Of a stretch of DNA of 64,000 nucleotides, positions 1-8,477 are shown in pieces. The first letter of the stretch is position 1. Each line of letters starts with the position of its first letter. The notes beneath the pieces are model-generated. The model made no database searches and had not been told where the DNA came from. It worked only from the letters and a program-made list of their open reading frames with translations. The DNA comes from Nocardia aurantiaca (GTDB lineage: Bacteria; Actinomycetota; Actinomycetes; Mycobacteriales; Mycobacteriaceae): positions 143,788 through 207,787 of the forward strand of contig NZ_WMBB01000013.1 in NCBI RefSeq assembly GCF_009708175.1. Direction: 5' to 3'. Made by a program: the position numbers and the translations under genes.

Positions 1-229
1 AGCGATCGGCGGCCGCGCCCGAGAGCATGAGCAGGCTGGCGAGGGTCAGCGTGTAGATGTCGACGATCCACTGCAGCCGCGACAGCGGCGCGCCCAGATC
101 GCCGCGAATGGTGGGGATGGCGACATTCACGATGGTCGCGTCCATGGACGAGATCAGCAGGCTCAGACAGCAGGTGATCAGGATGATCGTCTTCCGGCGC
201 GAACTCAGCCCCTCAACAGTTGTAAGCAC
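1..229 (-). CDS. MFS drug-efflux transporter (EmrB/QacA type), N-terminal part
   Basis: Only the first ~76 codons lie in the window; the rest is beyond position 1. The translation reads as the N-terminus of a 14-TM DHA2 major-facilitator transporter. A short cytoplasmic lead with SSRRK comes first, then TM1 ending in SSMDATIVNVAIP, then RGDL and the TM2 signature LQWIVDIYTLT followed by GAAADR. Such proteins export drugs or metabolites with proton antiport at the inner membrane. GTG at 227-229 is the in-frame start closest to the conserved N-terminus. No convincing ribosome site precedes it and a TTG lies slightly upstream, so the start is uncertain. The 68-bp gap to the next leftward gene suggests possible co-transcription. 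The family is well supported; the substrate is unknown. Confidence 0.82.
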   Translation of the reverse strand, partial: MLTTVEGLSSRRKTIILITCCLSLLISSMDATIVNVAIPTIRGDLGAPLSRLQWIVDIYTLTLASLLMLSGAAADR

Positions 230-298
230 ACAATGATTGTGAAACCACAACCGTTTAGGGCGCAAGGCGCTTCCTCGATGGCACAGGTCACACGGACG

Positions 299-1030
299 TC
301 AGCGCTTCGGGGCCTCCCGGGCCGTCAGCGGCGACCACGCGCCCAGCACGTCCTCGGTCTGCTGTTCGGGAGTGCCGTAGGTGTGGGCGGCCACGGTGAA
401 GCCGGGACCGAAGGACACCGAGGCCACCTCCGGGGGGCCGACATCGGCCCAGCCCCATTTGGTTCCGTACACCAGGGGCAGACGGGCGGTTCCCCAGTCC
501 TGGCGGGTGCCGTCGGATGCCTTGTCGGAGGGTTGCTCCATCCAGGCCAGGATCGGACTGTCGGGTTCGGCGCGGAGTTTCGCCGCCAGAAAGTCGGCCA
601 CGTCGGCGACGCTGGTGGTCGACAGTTCCCAGCCGCCCGCACCATGGGTGGCCCGCAGGCTGTATTCCTTGGCGATCGCATCGATGGCGTACGGGTACTT
701 GGCGGCGATTCGGTTGGCGGCCGCGTCGTCGGACCTGCGGATCATGCGCTCGCCGAGGTCTCGATCCTCGGCCGAGCCGTCGCCGTGGCGCAGGGCGTAG
801 TCCGCCATGTACAGCTTGGCGATGGACAGCGCCGCGCGCTCCTCGGTCTCGTTGTCGGTGCCCCTGCCCACCCCCGGAACCAGCGTGCGCACGGCGAGCG
901 CGGTGCGGGGCAGCACCCGTGCGGGTTGAATTGCGCCGGGGTCGATTCGGGGTTGCGCGCCCGCGGCCCCGGTCACCGCCAGCCAGACACCGGTCACCAC
1001 AGCCGCGACCGCACCGGACCGAATACCCAT
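299..1030 (-). CDS. Secreted serine beta-lactamase-like protein
   Basis: This 243-residue protein has an N-terminal signal peptide: hydrophobic residues ~8-24 with cleavage expected after AGA before QPRID. The mature part carries motifs of the serine beta-lactamase/penicillin-recognising fold. S69-I-A-K72 fits the SxxK nucleophile motif, S100-D-D sits where SDN is expected, and K191-W-G sits near the KTG position. It is shorter and more divergent than class A beta-lactamases and the Glu166 region is not evident, so resistance activity should not be assumed. Mycobacteria and nocardiae have comparable exported proteins of unknown role. The start is ATG at 1028-1030 because GGAGG lies five bases upstream; a GTG two codons earlier is possible. 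The next gene upstream on this strand ends at 1110. Confidence 0.7.
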   Translation of the reverse strand: MGIRSGAVAAVVTGVWLAVTGAAGAQPRIDPGAIQPARVLPRTALAVRTLVPGVGRGTDNETEERAALSIAKLYMADYALRHGDGSAEDRDLGERMIRRSDDAAANRIAAKYPYAIDAIAKEYSLRATHGAGGWELSTTSVADVADFLAAKLRAEPDSPILAWMEQPSDKASDGTRQDWGTARLPLVYGTKWGWADVGPPEVASVSFGPGFTVAAHTYGTPEQQTEDVLGAWSPLTAREAPKR

Positions 1031-1109
1031 CACCACCTCCGCGTCGCGTTCCGCCCGGTCCCACCTTGCTCTCCGAGAATGGGCGGACGTTCACGACACG
1101 CCGATGAGA

Positions 1110-2099
1110 TCAGACGGTGAGGATGGTCCGGCCGACTGCGGTGCGCGCACCGATGGCGGCGTGCGCGGCGGCGGCCTCGTCCAGGGGGAACGTCTGGCCG
1201 ATGACGACCTCGAGGCGACCGGCGGCGACCTCGGCCTGCGCGCGGTCGTGGAGGGTCAGCCAGTCGGTGTCCGGGGTCGCGATCTCGAACAGGGTAACGA
1301 GGGTGACGCTCTGGGCGGCAGCGGCCTCCGCGTCGACCGCCGCGAAGCCACCGGCGGAGTTGCCGTAGGCGATGAGCAGGCCGCCGGGCGCGGTGGCGGT
1401 GAGGGCCGCGCGGCCGATCTCGCCGCCCGCGCCGTCGAGCACCACCTGGACGCCGCCGGTCCGTTCGCGAACCCGGTCGGCCCAGCCCGATTCCGAGTAG
1501 TCGACCACCTCGTGCGCGCCGAGCCGTTGCGCCAGAGCCAGTTTCGCCTCGCCGCGGGCGGCGGCGATGACCTGCGCGCCGGCCGCTCGGGCCAACTGGA
1601 CGAGCAGGGTGCCCAGTCCGCCCGCGGCCGCGGTGATCAGCACCCACTGTCCCGGCCGCATCGCAGCGCGGTCGGCGACGGCGAGAACGGTGCGGCCGTC
1701 GTGCACGAGGGCGGCCGCCTGCTCGAAGCTCAGCTCATCCGGAATGACCGCCAGCGTGGCGACTTTCGCCAAGGCCCGTTCGGCGTACCCTCCGATGGGC
1801 AGACCGCCGCCGATACCGCTTGCCGCGGTCGGAGTGGCCACCCGCTTGCCGACCCACGCCGGATCCACGTCCGGCCCGACCGACTCGACAGTGCCCGTCA
1901 CAGCACCGCCCGGCACGAACGGCGTCTCGACCGGAAAATAGTCACTCGCCCACCCGCTCCGCAACGTCGTGTCCAGAAACATGACATCCGCCGCCGCAAC
2001 CCGCACCACCACTTCACCCGAATCGGCGACCGGATCCGGAACTTCGCTCACGGCCAGCACCTCGGGTCCACCGAATTTCTTGGCCTGCACCACACGCAT
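1110..2099 (-). CDS. NADPH:quinone oxidoreductase-like MDR protein
   Basis: This 329-residue protein belongs to the medium-chain dehydrogenase/reductase superfamily, quinone-oxidoreductase branch. The opening MRVVQ...GGPEVLAV..VPDP is typical. The GroES-like half carries VAAADVMFLD and the Rossmann half has the AAAGGLGTLLVQLA nucleotide loop followed by VIAAARGEAK. Zinc ligands of true alcohol dehydrogenases are absent, so a zinc-independent NAD(P)H-dependent reduction of quinones or enones is expected. The length is normal. The ATG at 2099 sits about 50 bp downstream of a MerR-type inverted repeat (2151-2170), suggesting induction by an electrophile, redox or metal signal. No MerR gene lies in the window. 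Confidence 0.85.
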   Translation of the reverse strand: MRVVQAKKFGGPEVLAVSEVPDPVADSGEVVVRVAAADVMFLDTTLRSGWASDYFPVETPFVPGGAVTGTVESVGPDVDPAWVGKRVATPTAASGIGGGLPIGGYAERALAKVATLAVIPDELSFEQAAALVHDGRTVLAVADRAAMRPGQWVLITAAAGGLGTLLVQLARAAGAQVIAAARGEAKLALAQRLGAHEVVDYSESGWADRVRERTGGVQVVLDGAGGEIGRAALTATAPGGLLIAYGNSAGGFAAVDAEAAAAQSVTLVTLFEIATPDTDWLTLHDRAQAEVAAGRLEVVIGQTFPLDEAAAAHAAIGARTAVGRTILTV

Positions 2100-2144
2100 G
2101 TCTTTGCCTCCCTGTCGCTTTCGACGAACGGTCGATGACTCCAG

Positions 2145-2176
2145 GCTGAAACCTCGACTTCTATCGAGGTCAAGTG
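2145..2176 (-). promoter_or_regulatory. MerR-family-type operator/promoter
   Basis: On the leftward strand TTGACC (a -35 element) runs straight into an inverted repeat. Its perfect 7-bp arms are ACCTCGA (2151-2157) and TCGAGGT (2164-2170) with a 6-bp centre. An operator overlapping the -35/-10 spacer is the usual MerR-family arrangement. A clear -10 was not found at the long 19-bp spacing, so only the operator is well supported. The rest of the 2100-2458 gap shows no gene I can support. Confidence 0.5.
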
Positions 2177-2458
2177 CACGGGCCGCGATTCCGCTGTGGG
2201 CGAACCGCGTTCGTCACTCCGCGACGGCCGGACTCCTGACATCTGTGCAGTGTTTGAACCACATTCGATTCAGGCATATACGGGGCGAGATATGCCGGTT
2301 CGCACTTCCCATCCAGTTGTCTGCCGAGCACACCGTGATCGGCATGATGGCGCGTTCCTGAGGCTGAGATGATCTCGGCGCTCCGGTCTTTCGCGGAGCA
2401 GACGCCACCTTGAAAAAAGGGCGCGGTCTGCGGCGAGAGAAGAGTGAACCTCGGCCGG

Positions 2459-3349
2459 CTAGTTGTGGGGGTGGAGGAGGTCGGCGAGACCTATGCGGGT
2501 GAGGAATTCGGTGCGGATGCGGTCGGCGACGGCGCTGACGACTTCGGCGCCGTCGTCGGCAGGGTCGATGTGGACTCGGAACGGTCGTGTGCCGTGGGGT
2601 GTGTCGACGACGGCGACAATGGCGCGGGCCACGTCGACGGCGTCGGCGTCGGCGGGGGCCAGGTCGGCAAGCCGTTGGGAGACTTCATCCATGAGTCCGG
2701 CGTAGCGCTGGTCGTAGGCGGCGACGGTGGTGGCGTCGGCGGGGCCGCCGCTGTGGGCGAAGTGATTGGTGCCCCGGGTGAAGGAACCGGGCACGACGAT
2801 GGTGGTCTCGATATCGAAGCGAGCCAGTTCGGCGGCGTAGCCGACCGCGAGGGAGTCCATGGCGGCCTTGGCGGCGAAGTAGGGGCCCAGGTAGGGCGGG
2901 GTGCCGCCGCGGGTGCTGCTGGATCCGATCCAGATCAGCAGTGTGTGGCCGTGGGACCGCATGTGCGGCAGGACAGCTCGGTTGACGCGTTGGGTGCCCA
3001 GCACGTTGATGTCGTAGACAGCGGCCAGTTCGGTGTCGGTGAACGCCTCGGTGGGGCCGGTGACCATGTGTCCGGCGTTGTGGATCAGCACGTCCAGCCG
3101 GCCGTGTTCGGCGATGATCGCGGCGACGGCGGCGTCGATCGACGGCTGGGACTGCACGTCGAGTTCGATGGTGCGCAGGTCGGTGTTCTCGGCCGCGGCG
3201 AACGCCTTCGCATCTGCTACGGCTGCCGCGTTGCGGCCGGCGGTGTCGCGCATGGACGCGTAGACGGTATGTCCCGCCCGCGACAGAGTGCGGGCGGTGA
3301 GTGCGCCGAATCCGCTGGAGGCTCCGGTGATCAGGATGGTCTTGCTCAT
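2459..3349 (-). CDS. Short-chain dehydrogenase/reductase
   Basis: This 296-residue SDR has the TGASSGFG cofactor loop at residues ~8-15, the NAG motif (IHNAGHM) near residue 92, a serine-rich catalytic stretch (IGSSS) and the catalytic YFAAK. It is a little longer than classical SDRs because of a C-terminal tail of about 50 residues, and it resembles the oxidoreductases often annotated as ketoacyl reductase-like. The substrate cannot be read from the sequence. It starts 55 bp downstream of another SDR gene on the same strand, with GAGG before the ATG, so the two are probably one operon controlled by the divergent MmyB-like regulator. Confidence 0.85.
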   Translation of the reverse strand: MSKTILITGASSGFGALTARTLSRAGHTVYASMRDTAGRNAAAVADAKAFAAAENTDLRTIELDVQSQPSIDAAVAAIIAEHGRLDVLIHNAGHMVTGPTEAFTDTELAAVYDINVLGTQRVNRAVLPHMRSHGHTLLIWIGSSSTRGGTPPYLGPYFAAKAAMDSLAVGYAAELARFDIETTIVVPGSFTRGTNHFAHSGGPADATTVAAYDQRYAGLMDEVSQRLADLAPADADAVDVARAIVAVVDTPHGTRPFRVHIDPADDGAEVVSAVADRIRTEFLTRIGLADLLHPHN

Positions 3350-3404
3350 GGCAGTCCTCGATCTCGACAGGTTGATGGGCTTGGAGTTCGGAAAGTGATG
3401 GGGC

Positions 3405-4136
3405 TCAAATGATTCCGCCGTTCGCGCGAAGGGTCTGCCCGTTGACCCAGTGCCCGGCGGGAGAGGTGAGGAAGGCGACCACTTCGGCGACGTCCGCGGG
3501 TGTTCCGAGACGTTCCAGCGGTGGCTGGGAGGCCAGCCGGGCGACGGTGTCGGCGTCCTTGCCGTCCAGGAACAACTCGGTGGCGGTCGGCCCGGGAGCG
3601 ACGGTGTTCACGGTGACATCACGTCCGCGCAGCTCCCGGGCCAGGATCAAGGTCAATGCCTCGACGGCGCCCTTGCTGGCGGCATAGGCCGCGTAGCCCG
3701 GCATCGCCAGACCCAGCACCGAACTGGACAGGGTCACCAGCGCTCCACCGCCGCGCAGTCGCCGCGCCGCCTGCTGGGCCACCACGAAAGTGCCGCGCGC
3801 GTTGGTGCGATACATCCGATCCAGAACCGACAGGTCCAAGTCCGCTACGGGAGCCAGGGTCATGATTCCAGCGGCGTTGACCACCACGTCCAGCCCGCCG
3901 AACCGTGCCTCAGCGGTGTCGAACACCGCCGCCATCGCGGCTTCGTCGGCCACGTCGCCGCGGACCGGGATCGCGGTACCGCCCGCGGTGGTGATCTCCG
4001 CGACGGTGGCGTCGGCCGCTGCCGCGTTGCCGGCGTAATTCACGACCACGGCATACTTTTCGGCCGCCAACCGCAGTGCGATCGCGCGGCCGATGCCGCG
4101 GGAGCCGCCGGTCACGAGTGCCACTCGAGTGGTCAT
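3405..4136 (-). CDS. Short-chain dehydrogenase/reductase (FabG-like)
   Basis: This 243-residue classical SDR has TGGSRGIGRAIA (cofactor loop, residues ~8-19), GDVADE, VNAAGIM, LSSSV and the catalytic YAASK, with the C-terminal HWVNGQTLRANGG typical of FabG-like enzymes. The expected activity is NADPH-dependent ketone/alcohol interconversion in the cytoplasm; the substrate is unknown. ATG at 4134-4136 is chosen because GGAAGGA precedes it by about 8 bases and the SDR fold begins immediately; the longer reading frame has no family similarity. It is first in a two-gene operon with the downstream SDR and divergent from an MmyB-like regulator. Confidence 0.88.
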   Translation of the reverse strand: MTTRVALVTGGSRGIGRAIALRLAAEKYAVVVNYAGNAAAADATVAEITTAGGTAIPVRGDVADEAAMAAVFDTAEARFGGLDVVVNAAGIMTLAPVADLDLSVLDRMYRTNARGTFVVAQQAARRLRGGGALVTLSSSVLGLAMPGYAAYAASKGAVEALTLILARELRGRDVTVNTVAPGPTATELFLDGKDADTVARLASQPPLERLGTPADVAEVVAFLTSPAGHWVNGQTLRANGGII

Positions 4137-4452
4137 GGGGTTGGTCCTTCCGTGGGGTTCGTTGTGGTGCCGACAACGATCCCGCCGCTGGAAGTCTGGA
4201 GCCAGAGTGCCGCTCACCCTGGGGTCGTCACCCCCTGGATAACGATGGCCGCACCGGCCGACCCCGGAGGAGGACACGGCATACCAGCCGGTATCGACGT
4301 TTCATGTCGGTGGTGGGGGTGCACGGCCGATCTGCCACATCCCGCTCCCAGGTACCGGGCGGCCGACCGGCTGGTGTCCATCCGTGCCGCCGAGCACCGC
4401 CGGCGCCCTGACAGGAGTGCCGGACCTGGTCGGACATGCCAGGATCGGCGTT
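4137..4452. promoter_or_regulatory. Divergent promoter region between SDR operon and MmyB-like regulator
   Basis: This 316-bp non-coding interval must carry both divergent promoters. It contains the inverted repeat GGGGT-N4-ACCCC (4221-4234) within CCCTGGGG...CCCCCTGG, a plausible operator. No clear -10/-35 pair could be assigned with confidence. Confidence 0.4.
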
Positions 4453-5298
4453 GTGGACCGCAATGAACTCGGATCGTTCCTGAAATCTCGGCGCGACAGG
4501 ATCCGCCCAGCCGACGTCGGGCTGCCGCCCGGTACGCGGCGACGGGTTCCAGGATTGCGGCGCGACGAGGTGGCCGTGCTGGCGGGCATGTCCGGCGACT
4601 ACTACGTCGAATTGGAGCAGGGCAAGGGAGCTCGCCCGTCGGAGCAGATGCTGGCGGTGCTCGCGCGGACTCTGCGGTTGACCGACGACGAACGCGACTA
4701 CCTTTTCCACCTGTGCGATTACGCGCCCCCACGCACGGTCGCGTCGTATCGGGTCAATCCACGACTGGCCGACCTGCTGGGCAAACTCGACGACACCCCT
4801 GCCCTGGTCATCACCGACCTGCATGAAGTCCTCGCCCAAAACGCCCTCGCCGTGGCGCTGTTGGGCCGACACGAACTCGGGCCCTGGCCGCACGGCAGCT
4901 TCGCCTACCACTGGTTCGCTCATCCTGACCAACGCGGCGTCTACCCGGCCGACGATCACGCCTATCACTCGCGGGTGTTCTGTTCGGACCTGCGCGCCGC
5001 CATCGCCCGCCGCGGCGGCGAGGCACGCGATCTGATGGCAGGGCTCCGGGCGATCAGCCCCGAATTCGCGCGCCTCTGGGACAACCACGACGTGGAAGTC
5101 CGCCACAGCACCCGCAAACGCATCGTCCATCCCGCCCACGGTGTCATCGAGCTCTACTGCAACAACATCCCCACCGACGACGGCACCCAACGCCTGCTCT
5201 GGTTCTCGCCCACCCCAAACAACGATTCCGCCCGGCAACTCGCCGCCCTCGTCCCCGGCACGATCGGCGTCCTCGCACCCGCCGAGCTCTACGCCTGA
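4453..5298 (+). CDS. XRE-family regulator with MmyB-like ligand domain
   Basis: This protein is about 281 residues long. An N-terminal helix-turn-helix (residues ~8-70, with LRRDEVAVLAGMS and YYVELEQGKGARPS) is followed by the MmyB-like C-terminal domain (PAS-like, about residues 95-275). Family members of this architecture usually repress or activate an adjacent, divergently transcribed SDR or oxidoreductase gene, which is exactly the arrangement here. GTG at 4453 is chosen because the conserved MDRNELGSFLKSRR begins there; an upstream GTG (4384) adds residues with no similarity. The ligand is unknown. Confidence 0.85.
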   Translation: MDRNELGSFLKSRRDRIRPADVGLPPGTRRRVPGLRRDEVAVLAGMSGDYYVELEQGKGARPSEQMLAVLARTLRLTDDERDYLFHLCDYAPPRTVASYRVNPRLADLLGKLDDTPALVITDLHEVLAQNALAVALLGRHELGPWPHGSFAYHWFAHPDQRGVYPADDHAYHSRVFCSDLRAAIARRGGEARDLMAGLRAISPEFARLWDNHDVEVRHSTRKRIVHPAHGVIELYCNNIPTDDGTQRLLWFSPTPNNDSARQLAALVPGTIGVLAPAELYA

Positions 5299-5550
5299 CC
5301 CGAACACAGGGCATCCTCCCCACACATCGAGAGCGGTTCTCGGCATCGGCGGTTGCGCCGGATTTGTCGTCGGGATCCGCTCGGGCGGCTGCACGGCTCG
5401 GGTAGCGCCGACCGCCCCGGACGCTTATGCTGCCTCCGGCAGATCCGAATCCGCTTGCCGGTCCGGGCATTTGGCACGGTTCCCGCATGCGGTGTGGTCG
5501 GGGGTATCGGGGCGTTCGCCCTGGTTGACGTCGGTGCGGAAGTACGGAGC

Positions 5551-7134
5551 GTGTCGGAATCAGTGAATCCGCCGAACGGGGAGCAGCAGACCGTTCGGCG
5601 TCAACGTCCGCCCTATTCGACAACGGTCGGATCGCTGGTCGTCACCGCGGCCGCGGTGACGGTCGCGGTTTTCCTCTCCCCCACCGAATTCCGGGTGCCG
5701 CTGGCCATCGGCGCGAGCGTGGCGGCGCTATTGCTGATCGCCGCGACCACCGCGGCCGCGTACTACCGGGACCGGGTGGAGGTCGTGCGACAGGAGGCGC
5801 GCGCCTATACCGCACGGGCCGATGCCCATGTGGCCGCGACCATGTCCGCCGCTCAGGCGCGAATCACCGAGTCCGAGGCGAGGATTCACGGGATGCGCGA
5901 GCAAGCGGCCGAACAGGCCCGGGCGGCCAAGGAGAGCGAGAACCGCCGGGCCGCCGCCATGGCCGCGTTCGCCGGCGCCGCGGGCCGCATGCAGGCCATG
6001 AGCACCAGCATGCTGGCGGAGCTGCGTGAGATGGAGCACCGGCACGCCGACCCGAAGGTGCTGGCCGACCTGCTGGAACTGGACCACCGCACCGCTCAGG
6101 CGGGCCGTCTGGCCGACAGCATCGCGGTGCTCAGCGGCGCGCGCTCGGGCCGCCGCTGGGCCAAACCCATTGCCATGGAGTCGATCCTGCGCGGCGCCAT
6201 GGGCCGAGTCGCGGGCTACCAGCGGGTCCGTCTGCGCGCGATCACCGAGATCGCCGTCGCCGGCCACGCCGCCGAGGGCGTCATGCATGCGCTGGCCGAA
6301 CTCCTCGACAACGCCTGCAACTTCTCCCCGCCCACCACCGAGGTGCACGTCTACGCCGCCGAAGTCCCGGCGGGCGTGGTGATCACCATCGAGGACTCGG
6401 GCCTGGTCATGAGCGAATCCGCGCTCCGCCGAGCCGAAACCGCCGTCTCCGGCGCCCGCGCCGCCTCCGACCTCTCCTCGCTCTCCGGCACCCGGCTGGG
6501 CCTGGCCGTGGTGGGCCACTTGGCCCGCAAACACGATCTCACCGTCAGCTACCGCCCGTCCGCCATCGGCGGCACCGCCGTGGTGGTCGTCATCCCGCGC
6601 GAACTCACCACCCGCCTCGAACGCCGAGCCGGCACTGTGAGCCGGCCTACCCCGGTGACCGCTCCGCAGCCCGCGGTGTACGCACCGGCAACCGAGCTCC
6701 CGGCGCCCGCCGCGGACGCGGAACCGGCGGAACCCCTCACCACCTCCTCTCTCGAACACCCGGCGCAACGACCGGCTATCGCCGCGGATGCCGATGTCGC
6801 AGGCGAGAAAGTCCAGCACACAACGACTTCCACGGGCCTGCCGAAGCGCCGCCGCGGCAGCACCCTGGCCGCCGTCCACCCGGACGGACTGGCCGGCCCC
6901 GCAGAACCTCCCACACGGCGTGCGCCCGCCACCCCCTCGGCCATGGCCGCCTTCCAACGCGCCGTCAGCGGCCGCGACGGCGACGATCGCGAAACCTTCG
7001 GCGGCCCAATCGCTTCGCCGTTCACCGAGCTGTCAGCGACCAGACCTCCAACCGTCCCGGGGGGCGATGGCGGCCGCCAGTTCACCACGGGCTCATTCCC
7101 CGCCCCTACGACCCCCTCGGAGACCGATCGATGA
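5551..7134 (+). CDS. cvnA: Conservon sensor histidine-kinase-like protein CvnA
   Basis: This 527-residue membrane protein has two TM helices near the N-terminus (about residues 25-75), an Ala/Glu-rich coiled coil, a dimerisation helix with LDH179RTAQ, and a GHKL ATPase domain. The N-box is ELLDN254, the G1 box D282SGLVM, and the G2 region GTRLGLAVV. A disordered Pro/Ala-rich tail of about 130 residues follows. It heads the cvnABCDE operon, whose products are thought to form a membrane signalling complex resembling a heterotrimeric-G-protein system in actinomycetes. In the G1 box the second glycine of DxGxG is Val286, so kinase activity is uncertain. GTG at 5551 is preferred because upstream residues are not family-like. 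CvnB overlaps it by 4 bp. Confidence 0.85.
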   Translation: MSESVNPPNGEQQTVRRQRPPYSTTVGSLVVTAAAVTVAVFLSPTEFRVPLAIGASVAALLLIAATTAAAYYRDRVEVVRQEARAYTARADAHVAATMSAAQARITESEARIHGMREQAAEQARAAKESENRRAAAMAAFAGAAGRMQAMSTSMLAELREMEHRHADPKVLADLLELDHRTAQAGRLADSIAVLSGARSGRRWAKPIAMESILRGAMGRVAGYQRVRLRAITEIAVAGHAAEGVMHALAELLDNACNFSPPTTEVHVYAAEVPAGVVITIEDSGLVMSESALRRAETAVSGARAASDLSSLSGTRLGLAVVGHLARKHDLTVSYRPSAIGGTAVVVVIPRELTTRLERRAGTVSRPTPVTAPQPAVYAPATELPAPAADAEPAEPLTTSSLEHPAQRPAIAADADVAGEKVQHTTTSTGLPKRRRGSTLAAVHPDGLAGPAEPPTRRAPATPSAMAAFQRAVSGRDGDDRETFGGPIASPFTELSATRPPTVPGGDGGRQFTTGSFPAPTTPSETDR

Positions 7135-7544
7135 CACCGTCCGCCACACACCTGGGTTGGCTGTTGGAGCAGCTGCTGACGCGTACGCCGCGCGCGCGGC
7201 ACGCGCTACTGCTGTCGGGGGACGGGTTGAAGATCTGCCACACGGCGGGCCTGGGCAACGACAGCGCGGATCAGCTGGCTGCGATCGCGGCTGGGATTCA
7301 GAGTCTTTCGCACGGGGCGTCGGTGGAGTTCGGGGACGGGCGGGGCGGGGTGCGCCAGTCGATGACCGAGTTCTACGGAGGGATCCTGTTCATCGTGGAG
7401 GCGGGGGTGGGGGCGCACATCGCGGTGGTCGCCGGGGAGGACGCCGATGCCGGGCTGGTCGGACACAATATGCGGGAGCTGGTCGAGCAGCTCGGCGAGC
7501 ATTTGGCCGCCGCCCCGCGGGTGCCGGGAGCGAGCGTGTCGTGA
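7131..7544 (+). CDS. cvnB: Roadblock/LC7 protein CvnB
   Basis: This 137-residue protein of the roadblock/LC7 family has LLLSGDGLKICHTAGL and ADQLAAIAAGIQSL, both typical of MglB-like GTPase partners. In conservons CvnB is thought to act with the CvnD GTPase, as roadblock proteins do for Ras-like GTPases. The ATG overlaps the cvnA stop (ATGA) and its own stop overlaps the cvnC start (GTGA), indicating tight translational coupling. It is cytosolic with no signal peptide. Length and position match the family exactly. Confidence 0.92.
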   Translation: MTPSATHLGWLLEQLLTRTPRARHALLLSGDGLKICHTAGLGNDSADQLAAIAAGIQSLSHGASVEFGDGRGGVRQSMTEFYGGILFIVEAGVGAHIAVVAGEDADAGLVGHNMRELVEQLGEHLAAAPRVPGASVS

Positions 7545-7894
7545 CCAGGCCAGACGAGGATCCGGACCGGCTGTACACCCTGACCGGCGGTCGCAGCCAA
7601 CCGGATTCGGACGCCTTCGATCTGGTGACCCTGGTGGTGAGCGAATGCGATCCAGTCCGCGGCATGCAGTCCGAACATGCCGCCATCCTCGATATGTGCC
7701 GCGCGCCGACCGCGGTGGTGGAGATCGCGGCCGAGCTGCGGCTGCCGGTCGGCATCACCGTCATCCTGCTCTCGGACCTGCTGCACGCGGGCAGGATCAC
7801 GGTGCGTCATCCGGATTACTCCGCGCGGCAATGGAATTGGCTGCCCGATACCGACACGCTGGAAAAGGTGCTCGTTGGACTCCGCAAGCTTTGA
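7541..7894 (+). CDS. cvnC: DUF742 protein CvnC
   Basis: This 117-residue DUF742 protein contains LYTLTGGR near the N-terminus and a winged-helix-like core (HAAILDMCRAPTAVVEIAAEL ... LLSDLLHAGRI). CvnC is a constant member of actinobacterial conservons and lies between the roadblock protein and the GTPase. Its biochemical role is not established; an adaptor in the CvnA-D complex is likely. The GTG start overlaps the cvnB stop, and the end overlaps the cvnD start by about 20 bp. Confidence 0.9.
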   Translation: MTRPDEDPDRLYTLTGGRSQPDSDAFDLVTLVVSECDPVRGMQSEHAAILDMCRAPTAVVEIAAELRLPVGITVILLSDLLHAGRITVRHPDYSARQWNWLPDTDTLEKVLVGLRKL

Positions 7895-8477
7895 CACCCG
7901 TCCGGCCCGCGCCGACGCCCCGCTGCACGCCGATGCCCGCCAGGGCATGAAGATCGTGATCGTGGGCGGTTTCGGCGTCGGCAAGACCACCATGGTGCGC
8001 TCGATCAGCGAGATCCGCCCGCTCGATACCGAGGCGACCATGACCCAGGCCGGCCAGGGCGTCGACGATCCGGCGGGCGTACCCGGAAAGTCCACCACCA
8101 CGGTGGCTTTCGACTTCGGCCGCATCACCATCGACAACGAGCATGTGCTGTACCTGTTCGGCGCGCCGGGCCAGGAGCGCTTCTGGTTCCTGTGGGACCG
8201 GCTGTTCGCGGGCGCGCTCGGGGCCATCGTGCTGGTGGATCAACGCCGCATCGCCGACTCCTGGTACGCCATCGACCGGCTCGAGCATCAGCGCACGCCG
8301 TTCATCGTGGCGTGCAACACCTTCGGCCCGGGTCCGTCGATGCCGGAGGTGCGGGATGCGCTGGATCTGGATCCGCACATCCCCCTGATCGACTGCGATG
8401 CCCGCGTCCGCGAATCCTGCAAGAACGTCCTGATCACCCTGGTCGAATACCTCTATCATCCGGAGACCGTGTCATGA
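7875..8477 (+). CDS. cvnD: Ras-like GTP-binding protein CvnD
   Basis: This is a GTPase of about 200 residues. The P-loop is GGFGVGK37TT and the G3 region is FGAPGQERFWFLW. At the G4 position there is CNTF rather than the usual NKxD, a relaxation often seen in this family. CvnD is the G-alpha-like component of conservons and is regulated with CvnB. The start is taken as TTG 7875, which overlaps cvnC and follows GGAAAAGG; an internal ATG at the conserved MKIVIVGG is an alternative giving a shorter protein. The stop overlaps the P450 start (ATGA). Confidence 0.88.
   Translation: MDSASFDTRPARADAPLHADARQGMKIVIVGGFGVGKTTMVRSISEIRPLDTEATMTQAGQGVDDPAGVPGKSTTTVAFDFGRITIDNEHVLYLFGAPGQERFWFLWDRLFAGALGAIVLVDQRRIADSWYAIDRLEHQRTPFIVACNTFGPGPSMPEVRDALDLDPHIPLIDCDARVRESCKNVLITLVEYLYHPETVS

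Noticed and set aside
288..1107. Several long open frames on both strands over the beta-lactamase-like gene
   Set aside because: They are low-complexity Arg/Gly/Pro-rich translations typical of GC-rich shadow frames; only the frame with a signal peptide and SxxK makes sense.
5728..6957. A 409-codon leftward frame opposite cvnA
   Set aside because: It has Gly/Arg-rich shadow composition and lies opposite a well-defined conservon gene.
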